A DNA stretch of 64,000 nucleotides from Terriglobia bacterium (lineage in GTDB: Bacteria; Acidobacteriota; UBA6911), in contig JAIQGI010000025.1 in NCBI GenBank assembly GCA_020072565.1, forward strand, positions 1-64,000. The letters are read 5' to 3'. The position numbers and the translations under genes were made by a program. This document shows, piece by piece, positions 42,900-51,706 of the stretch. The notes beneath the pieces are model-generated. The model saw nothing but the letters and a program-made list of their open reading frames with translations, was not told the origin of the DNA and made no database searches. The first letter of the stretch is position 1. Every line of letters begins with the position of its first letter.

Positions 42900-45599
42900 C
42901 TACTCGGCGCGGAGAGCGACCACGGGATCGACCTTCGCCGCGCGGCGCGCCGGAACATAGCTCGCCGCCAGCGCCACCAACAGCAGCACACACGGGACGC
43001 CGATGAAGACAATGCCGTCATGCGGGCTGACTCCGTAGAGCAGCGACGCCATGACCCGTGAAGCAGCCAGCGCGGCCGGCACTCCGATCACGATCCCCGC
43101 GCCGGCAAGCAATGCGCCTTTTTTCAACACGAGCGTCATGACATCGTCGTACGAAGCGCCGAGCGCGATGCGCACGCCCATTTCGTGCGTCCTCTGACTC
43201 ACCGAATAGGCGATCACTCCATAGATGCCGACAGCCGCCAGCGCCAGCGCGAATGCGGCAAAGCCGGCGATGAACCATGCAATCAGCCTCGTCTCGATGA
43301 GCGAATCGGCGATCACCTGCCGCATGGTGCGCAGCTTCAGCACGGCCAGGTCGCGATCGAGCGCGCGCACCGTCCCGTGCACGGCAGCTGCCAGTTTTTG
43401 CGGATCGCTCTCCGTGCGTATCGTCACCCACATCCCCGGGTCCGGCGCTTGTGTGTACGGAAAGTAGACCATAGACACGGGGGCATTCATCGGTTGCTGA
43501 TGTTTCACCGAGCCTGCAACCCCCACAATTGTCAGCCAGCGGCGGCACCTGATCCGGTGACCGACGGGGTCTTCACCGGGGAAGAACCGCCGCGCGAGCG
43601 TGTCGTTGATGATGGCCACGGGCGGCCCGGCGGCCGTATCCCGCTCGTCGAAGTCACGCCCCCGCAGCAAGGGGATCTCCATGGTGCGGAAGTAGCCCGG
43701 CGTCGAGCTGTTGTACTGGGCATCCATTTCCATCCAGTCCGCCGGCTTCGGGCGCCCCTCGATTTCGAACCCGCCGCCGCTGTACTGGCCGGTCATGGGG
43801 AGCGTCCCGACAGCACCGGCGGCGGTCACAGAGGGCTCGGACCGCAGTCTGGAGATCAGCTCGGTGTAGAAGTTCGTGACCAGTTGCGCCGTCGCGTACT
43901 TCGCCTGCGGCAAGTCGAGTGTGAACGTAAGCACGCGTTCGACCTGAACGCCGGTATCGAGGCGCAGGATCAGCAGGAGGTCTCTCATGAGCAGGCCGGC
44001 ACCGACCAGCAGCATCAGCGACAGGGCCACCTCCCCCGCCACCAGGGCGGACTGGAAGCGGGTGCGCAACCGCGCGCCACCCCCGCACCAGATCCCACCT
44101 TTCAGCCCGGTGTTCAGGTCGGCCTTCGAGCCGAAGAGCGCCGGAGCGAGACCGAACACAACGCCGGTCAGCAGGGACACCACGAGCGTGAAACCGAATA
44201 CGGTCGAATCGATGCGGAGTGCCGATTCGAGACCGAAATCCGGCGGCGCCGCGGCGCGCACGACATCCACGAACCAGGGCGCGAACGCGAGGCCCAGCGC
44301 ACCGCCGGCGCACGCCAGCAGCACGCTTTCCGTCAACATCTGGCGCACGATCCGCCCCCGGTTGGCCCCGAGTGACGCGCGCACCGCCATTTCCTTCGCC
44401 CGCCCCGAAGCGCGCGCCAGCATCAGGCCGGCCACATTCGCGCACGCGAGCAGCAGCACCAGCACCACAGCCGCGAACAGTACGGTGACCGGCGCTGCGG
44501 TCTGTTCGGCGAGCGTCCGCCCGATCGGCGTGACCGTCACGGCCCAGCCTGTGTTGGTCGCCGGGTACTGCTGTTCGAGCCGGCATGCGATGGCAGTCAT
44601 GTCCGCCTGGGCCCGCGACACAGTGATTCCCGGCTTCAACCGGGCAATGGCGTGGTACTGGTGCTGGTAGCGGTCGTTCGCAGGATTGTCCTGCAGCGGC
44701 TGCCAGAAATCGCAGGTCCGCATGCCGGGGTAGGCAAACGCCTTCGGCATCACGCCGATGATTGTGGCCGGCTTGCCGTCGAGCATGATCACCCGCCCGA
44801 GAACATCGGCGCTGCCGCCGAACCGGCGCCGCCAGGCCGCATAACTGAGCACGGCCACCTGCGGCGCACCCGGCTGGTCTTCTTCCGCGGTGAAAAATCT
44901 CCCGATGGCAGGCTGCACGCCAAGAACGCGGAGGAAGCCCGCCGTAGCGTGCGTGCCCGTGATCCGCTCGGGTTCGCCGCTGCCTGTAAGGGTATACGAA
45001 GCCGACCAGGCCGGGAGCGCCATCTCCTCAAACACCGCATTCTGCGCGCGCCAATCGAGAAAATCCCGGTATCCCGTGCCGCTGTTCCGCCCGCTCACAT
45101 GATGTGCTTCAACTGTCACGATGCGGCCCGGCTCCGGAAACGGATACGGGTTGAGCAACATCGCGTTCACGACGCTGAAAATCGCCGTGTTGGCCCCGAT
45201 CCCCAGCGCCAGCACCATGACCACCACCGCCGTGAATGCGGGGTGTTTTCGCAGCATGCGCATGCCGAAACGAAGATCCTGCCCCAGGTCCGACAGCATG
45301 TTCCCGCTCCGTTCCTTTCCCAGGGGAATTGAGGCTTGACTGCCAGGCGTGCCCCGAACCATCCGCTGTGTTAGCGGGCGCGTGATGGCGTGCCGGATTT
45401 CCGTCCCGAGAAGTTCTCCCTGGTCCAGTTCAGCGAGTGCAATCCGAACGGCTTCCTCCTCGGCGGCCCCGCACGCACGCGCCTCGGCGTAACAGTCCTC
45501 CAGGTACTGGGAGATCTCCTCGATGATCGCCAGCTCGCGCGCGCCGTCAAGAGACTGGCGGGCGAGGCACCGGCGGATATGTTCTTTCCATTCAGGCAT
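42900..45599 (-). CDS. Duplicated FtsX/MacB permease (acidobacterial orphan permease type)
   Basis: 899 residues. A cytosolic N-terminal region (1-90; EEISQYLEDCYAEARACGA) is followed by two full MacB_PCD-FtsX units. The first unit has FTAVVVMVLALGIGANTAIFSVVNAML and the helices VLFAAVVLVLLLACANVAGLMLARASGRAKEMAVRASLGANRGRIV; the second has ALVAGEVALSLMLLVGAGLLMRDL and ALALAAVGIYGVIAYSVSQRTHEMGVRIALGASYDDV. No ATPase gene is nearby, as usual for this class. The upstream padR gene overlaps it by 8 bases, so both share one promoter and the PadR protein likely controls it. Confidence 0.93.
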   Translation of the reverse strand: MPEWKEHIRRCLARQSLDGARELAIIEEISQYLEDCYAEARACGAAEEEAVRIALAELDQGELLGTEIRHAITRPLTQRMVRGTPGSQASIPLGKERSGNMLSDLGQDLRFGMRMLRKHPAFTAVVVMVLALGIGANTAIFSVVNAMLLNPYPFPEPGRIVTVEAHHVSGRNSGTGYRDFLDWRAQNAVFEEMALPAWSASYTLTGSGEPERITGTHATAGFLRVLGVQPAIGRFFTAEEDQPGAPQVAVLSYAAWRRRFGGSADVLGRVIMLDGKPATIIGVMPKAFAYPGMRTCDFWQPLQDNPANDRYQHQYHAIARLKPGITVSRAQADMTAIACRLEQQYPATNTGWAVTVTPIGRTLAEQTAAPVTVLFAAVVLVLLLACANVAGLMLARASGRAKEMAVRASLGANRGRIVRQMLTESVLLACAGGALGLAFAPWFVDVVRAAAPPDFGLESALRIDSTVFGFTLVVSLLTGVVFGLAPALFGSKADLNTGLKGGIWCGGGARLRTRFQSALVAGEVALSLMLLVGAGLLMRDLLLILRLDTGVQVERVLTFTLDLPQAKYATAQLVTNFYTELISRLRSEPSVTAAGAVGTLPMTGQYSGGGFEIEGRPKPADWMEMDAQYNSSTPGYFRTMEIPLLRGRDFDERDTAAGPPVAIINDTLARRFFPGEDPVGHRIRCRRWLTIVGVAGSVKHQQPMNAPVSMVYFPYTQAPDPGMWVTIRTESDPQKLAAAVHGTVRALDRDLAVLKLRTMRQVIADSLIETRLIAWFIAGFAAFALALAAVGIYGVIAYSVSQRTHEMGVRIALGASYDDVMTLVLKKGALLAGAGIVIGVPAALAASRVMASLLYGVSPHDGIVFIGVPCVLLLVALAASYVPARRAAKVDPVVALRAE

Positions 45600-45939
45600 G
45601 ATGCAACCGGGTCACACGCTGGATGGCGGCCGCAAACTCTTCCCAGACGCTGCGCTGCGCTGCCAGCACCTTGCGGCCCTCGGCCGTGAGGCGGTAGAAG
45701 CGCCGGCGGCGCTGGCCGGGTTTTTCCACCCAGCGTCCCTGAATCCAGCCCCGGGTTTCCAGACGGTAGAGCAACGGGTACAACGAAGCCACGTGCAACC
45801 GGATGACTCCCCCGGAGCGTTCCTGGATCAGCTTGCGGATCTCGTAGCCGTGGCGCGACCGCTCTTCCACCAGCGACAGCGTCAGAAGCTCGGTGCTCCC
45901 CTTTTTGAGTTCACGCTCCAGCATAGACGATTTAGGCAT
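45592..45939 (-). CDS. PadR-family transcriptional repressor
   Basis: 115 residues. A winged helix with the PadR features: KKGSTELLTLSLVEERSRHGYEIRKLIQERSGGVIRLHVASLYPLLYRLETRGWI, then QRRRRFYRLTAEGRKVLAAQ, and a short C-terminal dimerisation helix. In this phylum such PadR genes precede duplicated permeases. A palindrome lies directly against the start codon, over the probable -10 box, indicating autorepression. Confidence 0.94.
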   Translation of the reverse strand: MPKSSMLERELKKGSTELLTLSLVEERSRHGYEIRKLIQERSGGVIRLHVASLYPLLYRLETRGWIQGRWVEKPGQRRRRFYRLTAEGRKVLAAQRSVWEEFAAAIQRVTRLHHA

Positions 45940-45979
45940 ATATGTTTATAACGTATATAGATTTTGCCCCGCATGTCAA
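45938..45979 (-). promoter_or_regulatory. padR promoter with overlapping palindromic operator
   Basis: On the minus strand TTGACA (45979-45974) and TATACG (45957-45952) are 16 bases apart, which places transcription start near 45945, only about 6 bases before the ATG at 45939; no ribosome binding site fits, so the mRNA is probably near-leaderless. The palindrome ATATATGTT-TAT-AACGTATAT (45938-45958; 8 of 9 arm positions pair) covers the -10 box and runs to the start codon, as expected for a PadR operator. Confidence 0.6.
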
Positions 45980-46118
45980 CTGGAAAATAATGCGGTCCGC
46001 CCTCGACAGGCAGAGTCAAGCCGCAAGGGCTCACAGAAGTTGTGAATTGATTTAGCTAAGCAGGTAAAAAACAGCCGCGGTGGAGACTTCGTGCGTCCCG
46101 GTCAAATGCGGCAGAGAT

Positions 46119-46754
46119 TCAGTCTTTTTCCGAACTGCCGTGAAACCGGTCCTCTTCTTCGGCGAAGAGGATGTTGAAGCTGGTCAAGGTGCCGTAACAG
46201 CCGGTAATGTAGCCCTGCAGCTTGATCTTCAGATCCTCCGGGATGTCGGCGCCGTTGATCTGCTGCTCGAGCACACGCAGGCGATTTCTCAGCATCACCA
46301 CCTTGTGGAAGAAGGTCTCGATGGGCCAGCCTTTTTCCTGCAGATCCGCGCGTCCGGGCCGGAGAATCATTTCGCCGCCGCGCCATTTGTCGGCCATGGG
46401 CACAGGTGTGAGCCCGGTTTCCTCCCGGATGATTCTGCGCAGCAGCAACTCAAGATCAACGGCGCTGCCATCCGACACGGTAATGTTTGCCACAGGCGAG
46501 CTCCTTTCTTTTTCCGTAACCAGCGGAACCGCCGCCGGCTGCGAACGTGCCGATGGCGGTTTGGCGGCACTATCCCGGGCTTCCCCGCCCCGGTAGTTGT
46601 GCTGGCTGCCGCAATAATCGCAGATCACCCTCAGGATTCCTCCGTTCGCATCCGCAACGATCACCGTATGACTGCGAACCGTTTTGCATGCGCGGCACAG
46701 ATCATCGAGCGAATCGCCGGCGTGAAACCGGCGCGCGTTCTCCCCATTCATCAT
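46119..46754 (-). CDS. Zinc-ribbon protein of unknown function
   Basis: 211 residues, preceded by ggggagg. The N-terminal 55 residues contain LCRACKTVRSHTVIV and VICDYCGSQHNY, two CxxC knuckles of a zinc ribbon. A disordered Ala/Ser/Pro linker follows, then a C-terminal domain (about 95-200; VDLELLLRRIIREETGLTPVPMADKWRGGEMILRPG, PIETFFHKVVMLRNRLRVLEQQING) that I do not recognise. It is 40 bases downstream of the PEP-utilising gene and may share its transcript. Function cannot be assigned. Confidence 0.75.
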   Translation of the reverse strand: MMNGENARRFHAGDSLDDLCRACKTVRSHTVIVADANGGILRVICDYCGSQHNYRGGEARDSAAKPPSARSQPAAVPLVTEKERSSPVANITVSDGSAVDLELLLRRIIREETGLTPVPMADKWRGGEMILRPGRADLQEKGWPIETFFHKVVMLRNRLRVLEQQINGADIPEDLKIKLQGYITGCYGTLTSFNILFAEEEDRFHGSSEKD

Positions 46755-46794
46755 GGCCTCCCCTTTGGCCGAACATGTTCCTTCGGGAGCGATC

Positions 46795-47820
46795 TTACTC
46801 TATCGCCTTTACAATACCCAGGTCACCGTTTACCAGGAGCCTGTCGACGTTGCGAACCTTTTCGAGTACTCCGGGAATATTGACGACAGCCGGGATGCCA
46901 TACTCTCGGGCAACGATTGCGCCGTGCGAAAGATAGCCGCCCGTCTCCATCACGATGCCGGCAGCGCGCAGGAACAGGGGGGTCCAGCCGGGATCAGTCG
47001 AGGGCGCAACCAGGATATCTCCGCGCTTGAGGTTACTCCCTTCCGCCGGATGCAGAACAATCCGGCAGGCCCCTCGTGCCTGCCCGGCTGAGACGCCGAT
47101 CCCGGACCATCCGGGAGAATCGGATCCCCGATCAAGCTGTGGCCGCTCTTCGTGCCGACACGAGCGGCCGTCCGACACAATCACGTCCGGCGGATGCAGA
47201 GTCAGCCAGCGCTCCCGCTGTGCTCTCCTGTCCTCAGCCAGCTCGCGCGCACCGCGGCCGTCCCATTCGTTCAGCAGGTAACTCTGAATCTCATAGGAGG
47301 AAAGATGGAATATATCGGCCGGTTGGCCGAGGCTGCCGGCCTCGGCCAGTCTGCGGCCAATCTCCAGGTAGACCCTGCGTGCCGGCTCGACGGTGGCGCC
47401 CATGGCCGACTTGGCCGCCTCGCGCTGCGCCATGCCCTGCCCGAGCCGCCTGACGAGCCACCGGATCAACGGGCGGCGCCACAGCGTCAGGCGGCGCACT
47501 TCGCTCTCGGCCTGTTCCCGCAGGGCTCGCGCGGATGTCCGGGGAGAAAGTTCCGCTTCCCCGATGTATTGACGCACCTGCTCGAGGATGTAGCCCGGAT
47601 CTTCGCTCCAGCGCGGGTTCATGATGTCGGCTTCATAAACGGCGCGATGGCCGAACTCCTCGAGAAAGCGCTTCAGCTGCACTCGAAATGGAGAGTCTCC
47701 GGGAAGCGTCACCCACTCGGAGGGGGGTTTCCGGGCCTGGAGCCAACGCCGTGCTGTCTCGTCAATTCGTGCTGCCGCCGCAAGGTCGAGAACCCGATAC
47801 CCTTGCTCGGCGCTGATCAC
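46795..47820 (-). pseudogene. C-terminal part of a PEP-utilising phosphotransferase (rifampicin phosphotransferase-like)
   Basis: 341 residues, starting GTG. The C-terminal 100 residues are a complete phosphohistidine domain (GIGVSAGQARGACRIVL, GDILVAPSTDPGWTPLFLRAAGIVMETGGYLSHGAIVAREYGIPAVV) with the swivelling His in SHGAIVARE. The part before it (FLEEFGHRAVYEADIMNPRW...LGQPADIFHLSSYEI) matches the linker region of rifampicin phosphotransferase/PEP synthase-like proteins. The ATP-grasp domain that should precede it is absent, so phosphoryl transfer from ATP is not possible for this protein alone. Confidence 0.75.
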
Positions 47821-48005
47821 GTTTGCACCCCGGTGAGATCGAAGTAGGCGTGACCGTCGAAGCGGCGCACGACTTCGAGGCCGGGAGGGATCTTGTAGCC
47901 GGCCGCGATGAAAGCCGCATACAGCACGTCCCCGATGACATCCTGAATCATGCTCCAGCTCAGAGTGCTGACCACACCAGGAATAGCGTCCTTATGCATC
48001 TGCAA
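47817..48005 (-). pseudogene. Fragment of the same PEP-utilising enzyme
   Basis: 62 residues, including IPGVVSTLSWSMIQDVIGD and FDGHAYFDLTG, which correspond to the segment after the ATP-grasp domain in rifampicin phosphotransferase-like enzymes. It overlaps the next frame by 4 bases (GTGA) but in a different frame, and the region that normally lies between the two segments is missing, so a deletion probably joined them. No ATP-grasp remnant is visible upstream. Confidence 0.65.
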
Positions 48006-48363
48006 AGTATCCGATCACGAGAACAGGCATCAGGCAGCACACGCCGCCGGCTCATGGCGACTATATGGTAAGACTTCCGATGCCGCACGGGAAAACGGGT
48101 TCGTGGGAAGTCTCGAAACAGTCCCTCATGGGCCGGGGGCGCATTCACGACACATAAAAAGGATGGACGCATCGAGTCTTCGAGTCCTGGATTCTTAGCG
48201 CTTAAACGGGCGGCTAAGCGTCAAGACTCAAAGACTCGCAGGCGCTAAGAGTCACTTTCGGAACAGCTTGCCGCACTCCCAGTCACTTGCGCTCTAGTCG
48301 GCTTGCGCTCCAGCTGGGAATGTCCTATAAATTGACCACATCACGAATAGTCGGGAGATTGCC
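48006..48363. other. Intergenic region with palindrome
   Basis: About 360 bases between the decayed phosphotransferase and the BNR-repeat gene. Besides the palindrome at 48173-48238 nothing coding is recognised. Confidence 0.4.
48173..48238. repeat. Long imperfect palindrome
   Basis: CGAGTCTTCGAGTC (48173-48186) pairs with GACTCAAAGACTCG (48225-48238) with one mismatch, and an inner stem CTTAGC (48194-48199) / GCTAAG (48213-48218) continues it. The result is a 66-base cruciform about 125 bases before the BNR-repeat gene. A related GCGCTAAGAGTC follows just outside. Confidence 0.6.
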
Positions 48364-51300
48364 ATGAGTCGCTGTCGTCGTCTTCGTTTGCCTACTGTTG
48401 CCATCGTTTCGACTCTGTTTTTGAGCATCGGCGCGGCGGATTCTGCTGTCCAGGGGCCGGCTGCCCCGGCCGCCGGCATTTTCGATCGCCTGATGTTTCG
48501 CGGTATCGGTCCCGCAACCATGGGGGGGCGCGTCGACGATCTCGCCGTGCTCGAGAGGCAACCGTCGATTTACTATGCCGGAGTCGCGACCGGCGGCCTG
48601 TGGAAGACGATAAACAACGGGACCACCTGGGAACCGGTGTTCGACAATCAGGAGGTTGCCTCGATCGGCGCCGTTGCCACTGCCCAGGACAATGCCGACC
48701 TGGTCTGGGTCGGGACGGGCGAAGACAACAATCGCCAGAGTTCCTCATGGGGAGGCGGCGTATACAAGTCGTCGAACGGCGGCCGCACCTGGATGAACAT
48801 GGGTCTCGTCGAGTCCAGGCACATCGGGCGCATTGTCATCGATCCGCTCGACCACGACGTTGTGTACGTGGCTGCCACGGGGCACCTGTGGGGTCCTAAC
48901 AGGGAGCGCGGCGTGTACAAGACGGCCGACGGCGGCCTCACATGGACCCAGGCGCTGTTTGTCGACGAGCAGACGGGCGCAACCGATCTCGTGATGGATC
49001 CGTCGAACAACAAGGTGCTGTATGCCGCGATGTACCAGCGGCTGCGCTCCCCCTGGGGATTCAACGGCGGCGGTCCAGGGAGCGCACTCTACAAGTCCAT
49101 GGATGCCGGGAAAACCTGGACCAGACTCACCAACGGCATTCCCGAAGGACCGCTCGGCCGGATCGGGCTCGACATCTACCGCGGCAATCCGAACATCGTC
49201 TACGCGCTCATCCAGCACGAATCAGAAACCGGGCTTTATCGCTCCGATGATGCGGGCGCACGCTGGACGAAGGTGAGCACGACCAATCCCCGCCCGCTCT
49301 ACTTCAGCCAGGTTCGCATTGATCCGGGCGACTTGCACCGTGTCTATGTTCTCGGGGTGCGGCTCATGGTGTCGGACGACGAGGGCAAGACGTTCAAAGA
49401 GGTCCGCGCCTCCTACACGCGGCCGGGAGGCGATCGCCCGCGCGACGATCTGGATGTCCACGCGATGTGGATCGACCCCCGTGATTCGTCACACCTCATC
49501 ATCGGCTCGGACGTAGGGATCGCAGCATCCTACGATCGCGGGGTGACCTGGGATTTCGTAGACAATCTGCCGATCGGCCAGTTCTATCACATCGGTTACG
49601 ACATGGACACGCCCTATCGCGTCTACGGCGGTCTCCAGGACAATGATGTCTGGGGCGGGCCGAGCGCCGCGCGCTACCGCCTCGGCATTACCAACCACGA
49701 CTGGTTCACGCTCGCGATCGGCGATGGATTTGTCGCCCTGGCGGATCCGCGCGACGCGCGGACCCTGTACGCAGAAACGCAGGACGGCAACATCGCGCGG
49801 GTCGACCGCGACACGGGCGAGCGGAAGACGATCCGTCCCCAGGCGGCACGCGGTGAGCCGCCCTTGCGCTGGGCTTGGGACACTCCGCTGATCCTGTCCC
49901 CCCACGATTCCAATATCCTTCTGGTCGGAGCCAACAAGGTCTTCAGATCCACGAGTCGCGGCGACACTTGGGAAGCAATCAGCCCGGACCTGACGAGTGG
50001 GGTGGACCGCGACACGCTTCCGCTGATGGGCGTGACGGGTAAGGAGATCAAGATCTCCAGGAACGACGGGGTTTCCGCATATCCCACGATTGTCGCATTG
50101 GCCGAATCGCCGAAGAAGGCAGGTCTCTACTACGCCGGCGCCGACGACGGCACAGTGCATGTTTCCAGGGACGGCGGCAAGACATGGGCAGATCTCAGCG
50201 GCAGGTTTCCCGGTCTGCCCGCGCGGGCGCCGGCAGGGCGCCTGGTGCCATCGGCCTTCCATGAGGCGACGGCCTTCGCCACCTTTAACAATCACCGTTC
50301 GGACGATTACGCTCCGTACGTTTACATGACTGCGGATTACGGCAACACGTGGACATCGCTGGCATCGACTCTGCCACAGGGGCAGACGGTCAACTGCCTC
50401 ACCGAGGATCCGAAAAACCCGGATGTGTTGTATCTCGGAACGGAGTTCGGACTGTTCGTGACGCTCGACAGAGGCCTGAACTGGGTACGCCTCAAGAACA
50501 ATCTGCCGACCGTGCCGATCGACGAGATCACGATCCATCCGCGCGACAACGACATGTTGCTGGCCACGCACGGGCGGAGCATCTGGATACTCGACGACAT
50601 CACACCCATCCAGCAGGCCGCCGAGGCGGCGAAAGCCGCAGCGTACCTGTTCGACATCCGCCGCCCTGCAGTCGAGTTCAGCCCCACGAATGAACACGCC
50701 AATTACCCGGGCGATCGGCGCTTCTATGGCCAAAATCCGGAGTTTGGCGCCGGAATCAGCTACTGCCTGAACGTCGGGCCCAAGGATATCCGGCTCGCCA
50801 TCCGCAACGCAGGCGGCGCGGTGGTGCGTGAAATGTCGGCCGACGATCTCAAGAACTACCGCAGCCTGGGCTTGAACCGCGTGCGCTGGGATCTCCGGCA
50901 TCAGCCGATGGAAGCCGCTCGCGGCCAGTCGGGGCGGGGTTTTGGCGGGGGCGGGCCGGGAGGCGGCGGGACGGCCGGCCCGTTCGTCCTGCCGGGTGAC
51001 TACAAGGTCACCTTGACGGTCGATGGCGATGACGTGGGCTCCCGTTCGTTCCGCGTGCTGGCGGATCCGCTGATCACAATCAGCGACGCGGATCGCAAGG
51101 TCCACCATGATGTCGCCCTGCTGCTGCACGAGCTTCCGCGCTCGATCAACGAGGCGGCAGCGGCAATCGGCGCGGCAGGCGATCAGGTTCGTGCAGTGCA
51201 AGACCTGCTGAAACCTCTGCCAAACCCGCCCACAGCGGTCGCAGCGGCCGCGGACACTCTCGCAAAACGTCTTGCCGAGCTGGCGCAACAGTTCAGCGCC

Positions 51301-51621
51301 GGAGCACAGCCTGCGGGCGGTCGAGGCATGGGGGGGCGAGGCGCGGGCGGCGCAGATGCGGGCGGCAGCGGAGCGCAGCGCATCCGCACGCAGGCGGCCG
51401 CTCTCAAGAGTCAGATCATGGCATGGACCTCGCGGCCCAACGCGTCGCAGATCCAGCTCGCCCGGGACACCCGCGAAGAGCTTGCCAGGATGATTGCGGA
51501 TGTGAATGTTGCACTCACGAGGTCGCTGCCGGCACTCCTCAAGCTTCTTTCCGACAACAACCTCAATCTGCCGGCGATGAAGCCGATTCCCCCGATAAAG
51601 TTGATGCCGTTTCCGTTTTAG
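48364..51621 (+). CDS. Secreted sortilin/BNR-repeat beta-propeller protein
   Basis: 1085 residues. A signal peptide (LPTVAIVSTLFLSIGAADSA) is followed by a ten-bladed VPS10/sortilin-like propeller with repeated Asp-box units (SNGGRTWMNMG, ADGGLTWTQAL, MDAGKTWTRL, DRGVTWDFV, SRGDTWEAIS, RDGGKTWADLS). A C-terminal region (about 770-1085) has a beta domain and a Gly/Ala-rich stretch (RGFGGGGPGGGGTAGPF), then a helical tail. Such proteins are often labelled glycosyl hydrolase, but no catalytic residues can be identified. It probably acts on the cell surface or is secreted. Confidence 0.88.
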   Translation: MSRCRRLRLPTVAIVSTLFLSIGAADSAVQGPAAPAAGIFDRLMFRGIGPATMGGRVDDLAVLERQPSIYYAGVATGGLWKTINNGTTWEPVFDNQEVASIGAVATAQDNADLVWVGTGEDNNRQSSSWGGGVYKSSNGGRTWMNMGLVESRHIGRIVIDPLDHDVVYVAATGHLWGPNRERGVYKTADGGLTWTQALFVDEQTGATDLVMDPSNNKVLYAAMYQRLRSPWGFNGGGPGSALYKSMDAGKTWTRLTNGIPEGPLGRIGLDIYRGNPNIVYALIQHESETGLYRSDDAGARWTKVSTTNPRPLYFSQVRIDPGDLHRVYVLGVRLMVSDDEGKTFKEVRASYTRPGGDRPRDDLDVHAMWIDPRDSSHLIIGSDVGIAASYDRGVTWDFVDNLPIGQFYHIGYDMDTPYRVYGGLQDNDVWGGPSAARYRLGITNHDWFTLAIGDGFVALADPRDARTLYAETQDGNIARVDRDTGERKTIRPQAARGEPPLRWAWDTPLILSPHDSNILLVGANKVFRSTSRGDTWEAISPDLTSGVDRDTLPLMGVTGKEIKISRNDGVSAYPTIVALAESPKKAGLYYAGADDGTVHVSRDGGKTWADLSGRFPGLPARAPAGRLVPSAFHEATAFATFNNHRSDDYAPYVYMTADYGNTWTSLASTLPQGQTVNCLTEDPKNPDVLYLGTEFGLFVTLDRGLNWVRLKNNLPTVPIDEITIHPRDNDMLLATHGRSIWILDDITPIQQAAEAAKAAAYLFDIRRPAVEFSPTNEHANYPGDRRFYGQNPEFGAGISYCLNVGPKDIRLAIRNAGGAVVREMSADDLKNYRSLGLNRVRWDLRHQPMEAARGQSGRGFGGGGPGGGGTAGPFVLPGDYKVTLTVDGDDVGSRSFRVLADPLITISDADRKVHHDVALLLHELPRSINEAAAAIGAAGDQVRAVQDLLKPLPNPPTAVAAAADTLAKRLAELAQQFSAGAQPAGGRGMGGRGAGGADAGGSGAQRIRTQAAALKSQIMAWTSRPNASQIQLARDTREELARMIADVNVALTRSLPALLKLLSDNNLNLPAMKPIPPIKLMPFPF

Positions 51622-51706
51622 ACGGCAAGGATCTGCAGGTAAGTAGTACGAAACACACGATGACCTCTCGCGCGTGACTTGTGTGTTTTGTGGTTTAATA
51701 AAGCAG

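Noticed and set aside
43185-44375. 396-codon plus-strand frame opposite the duplicated permease
   Set aside because: Antisense shadow; His/Arg/Gln-rich composition is typical of reversed coding DNA.
49489-51288. 600-codon reverse-strand frame inside the BNR-repeat gene
   Set aside because: It is the antisense shadow of a clear propeller gene in GC-rich DNA and has no family features.
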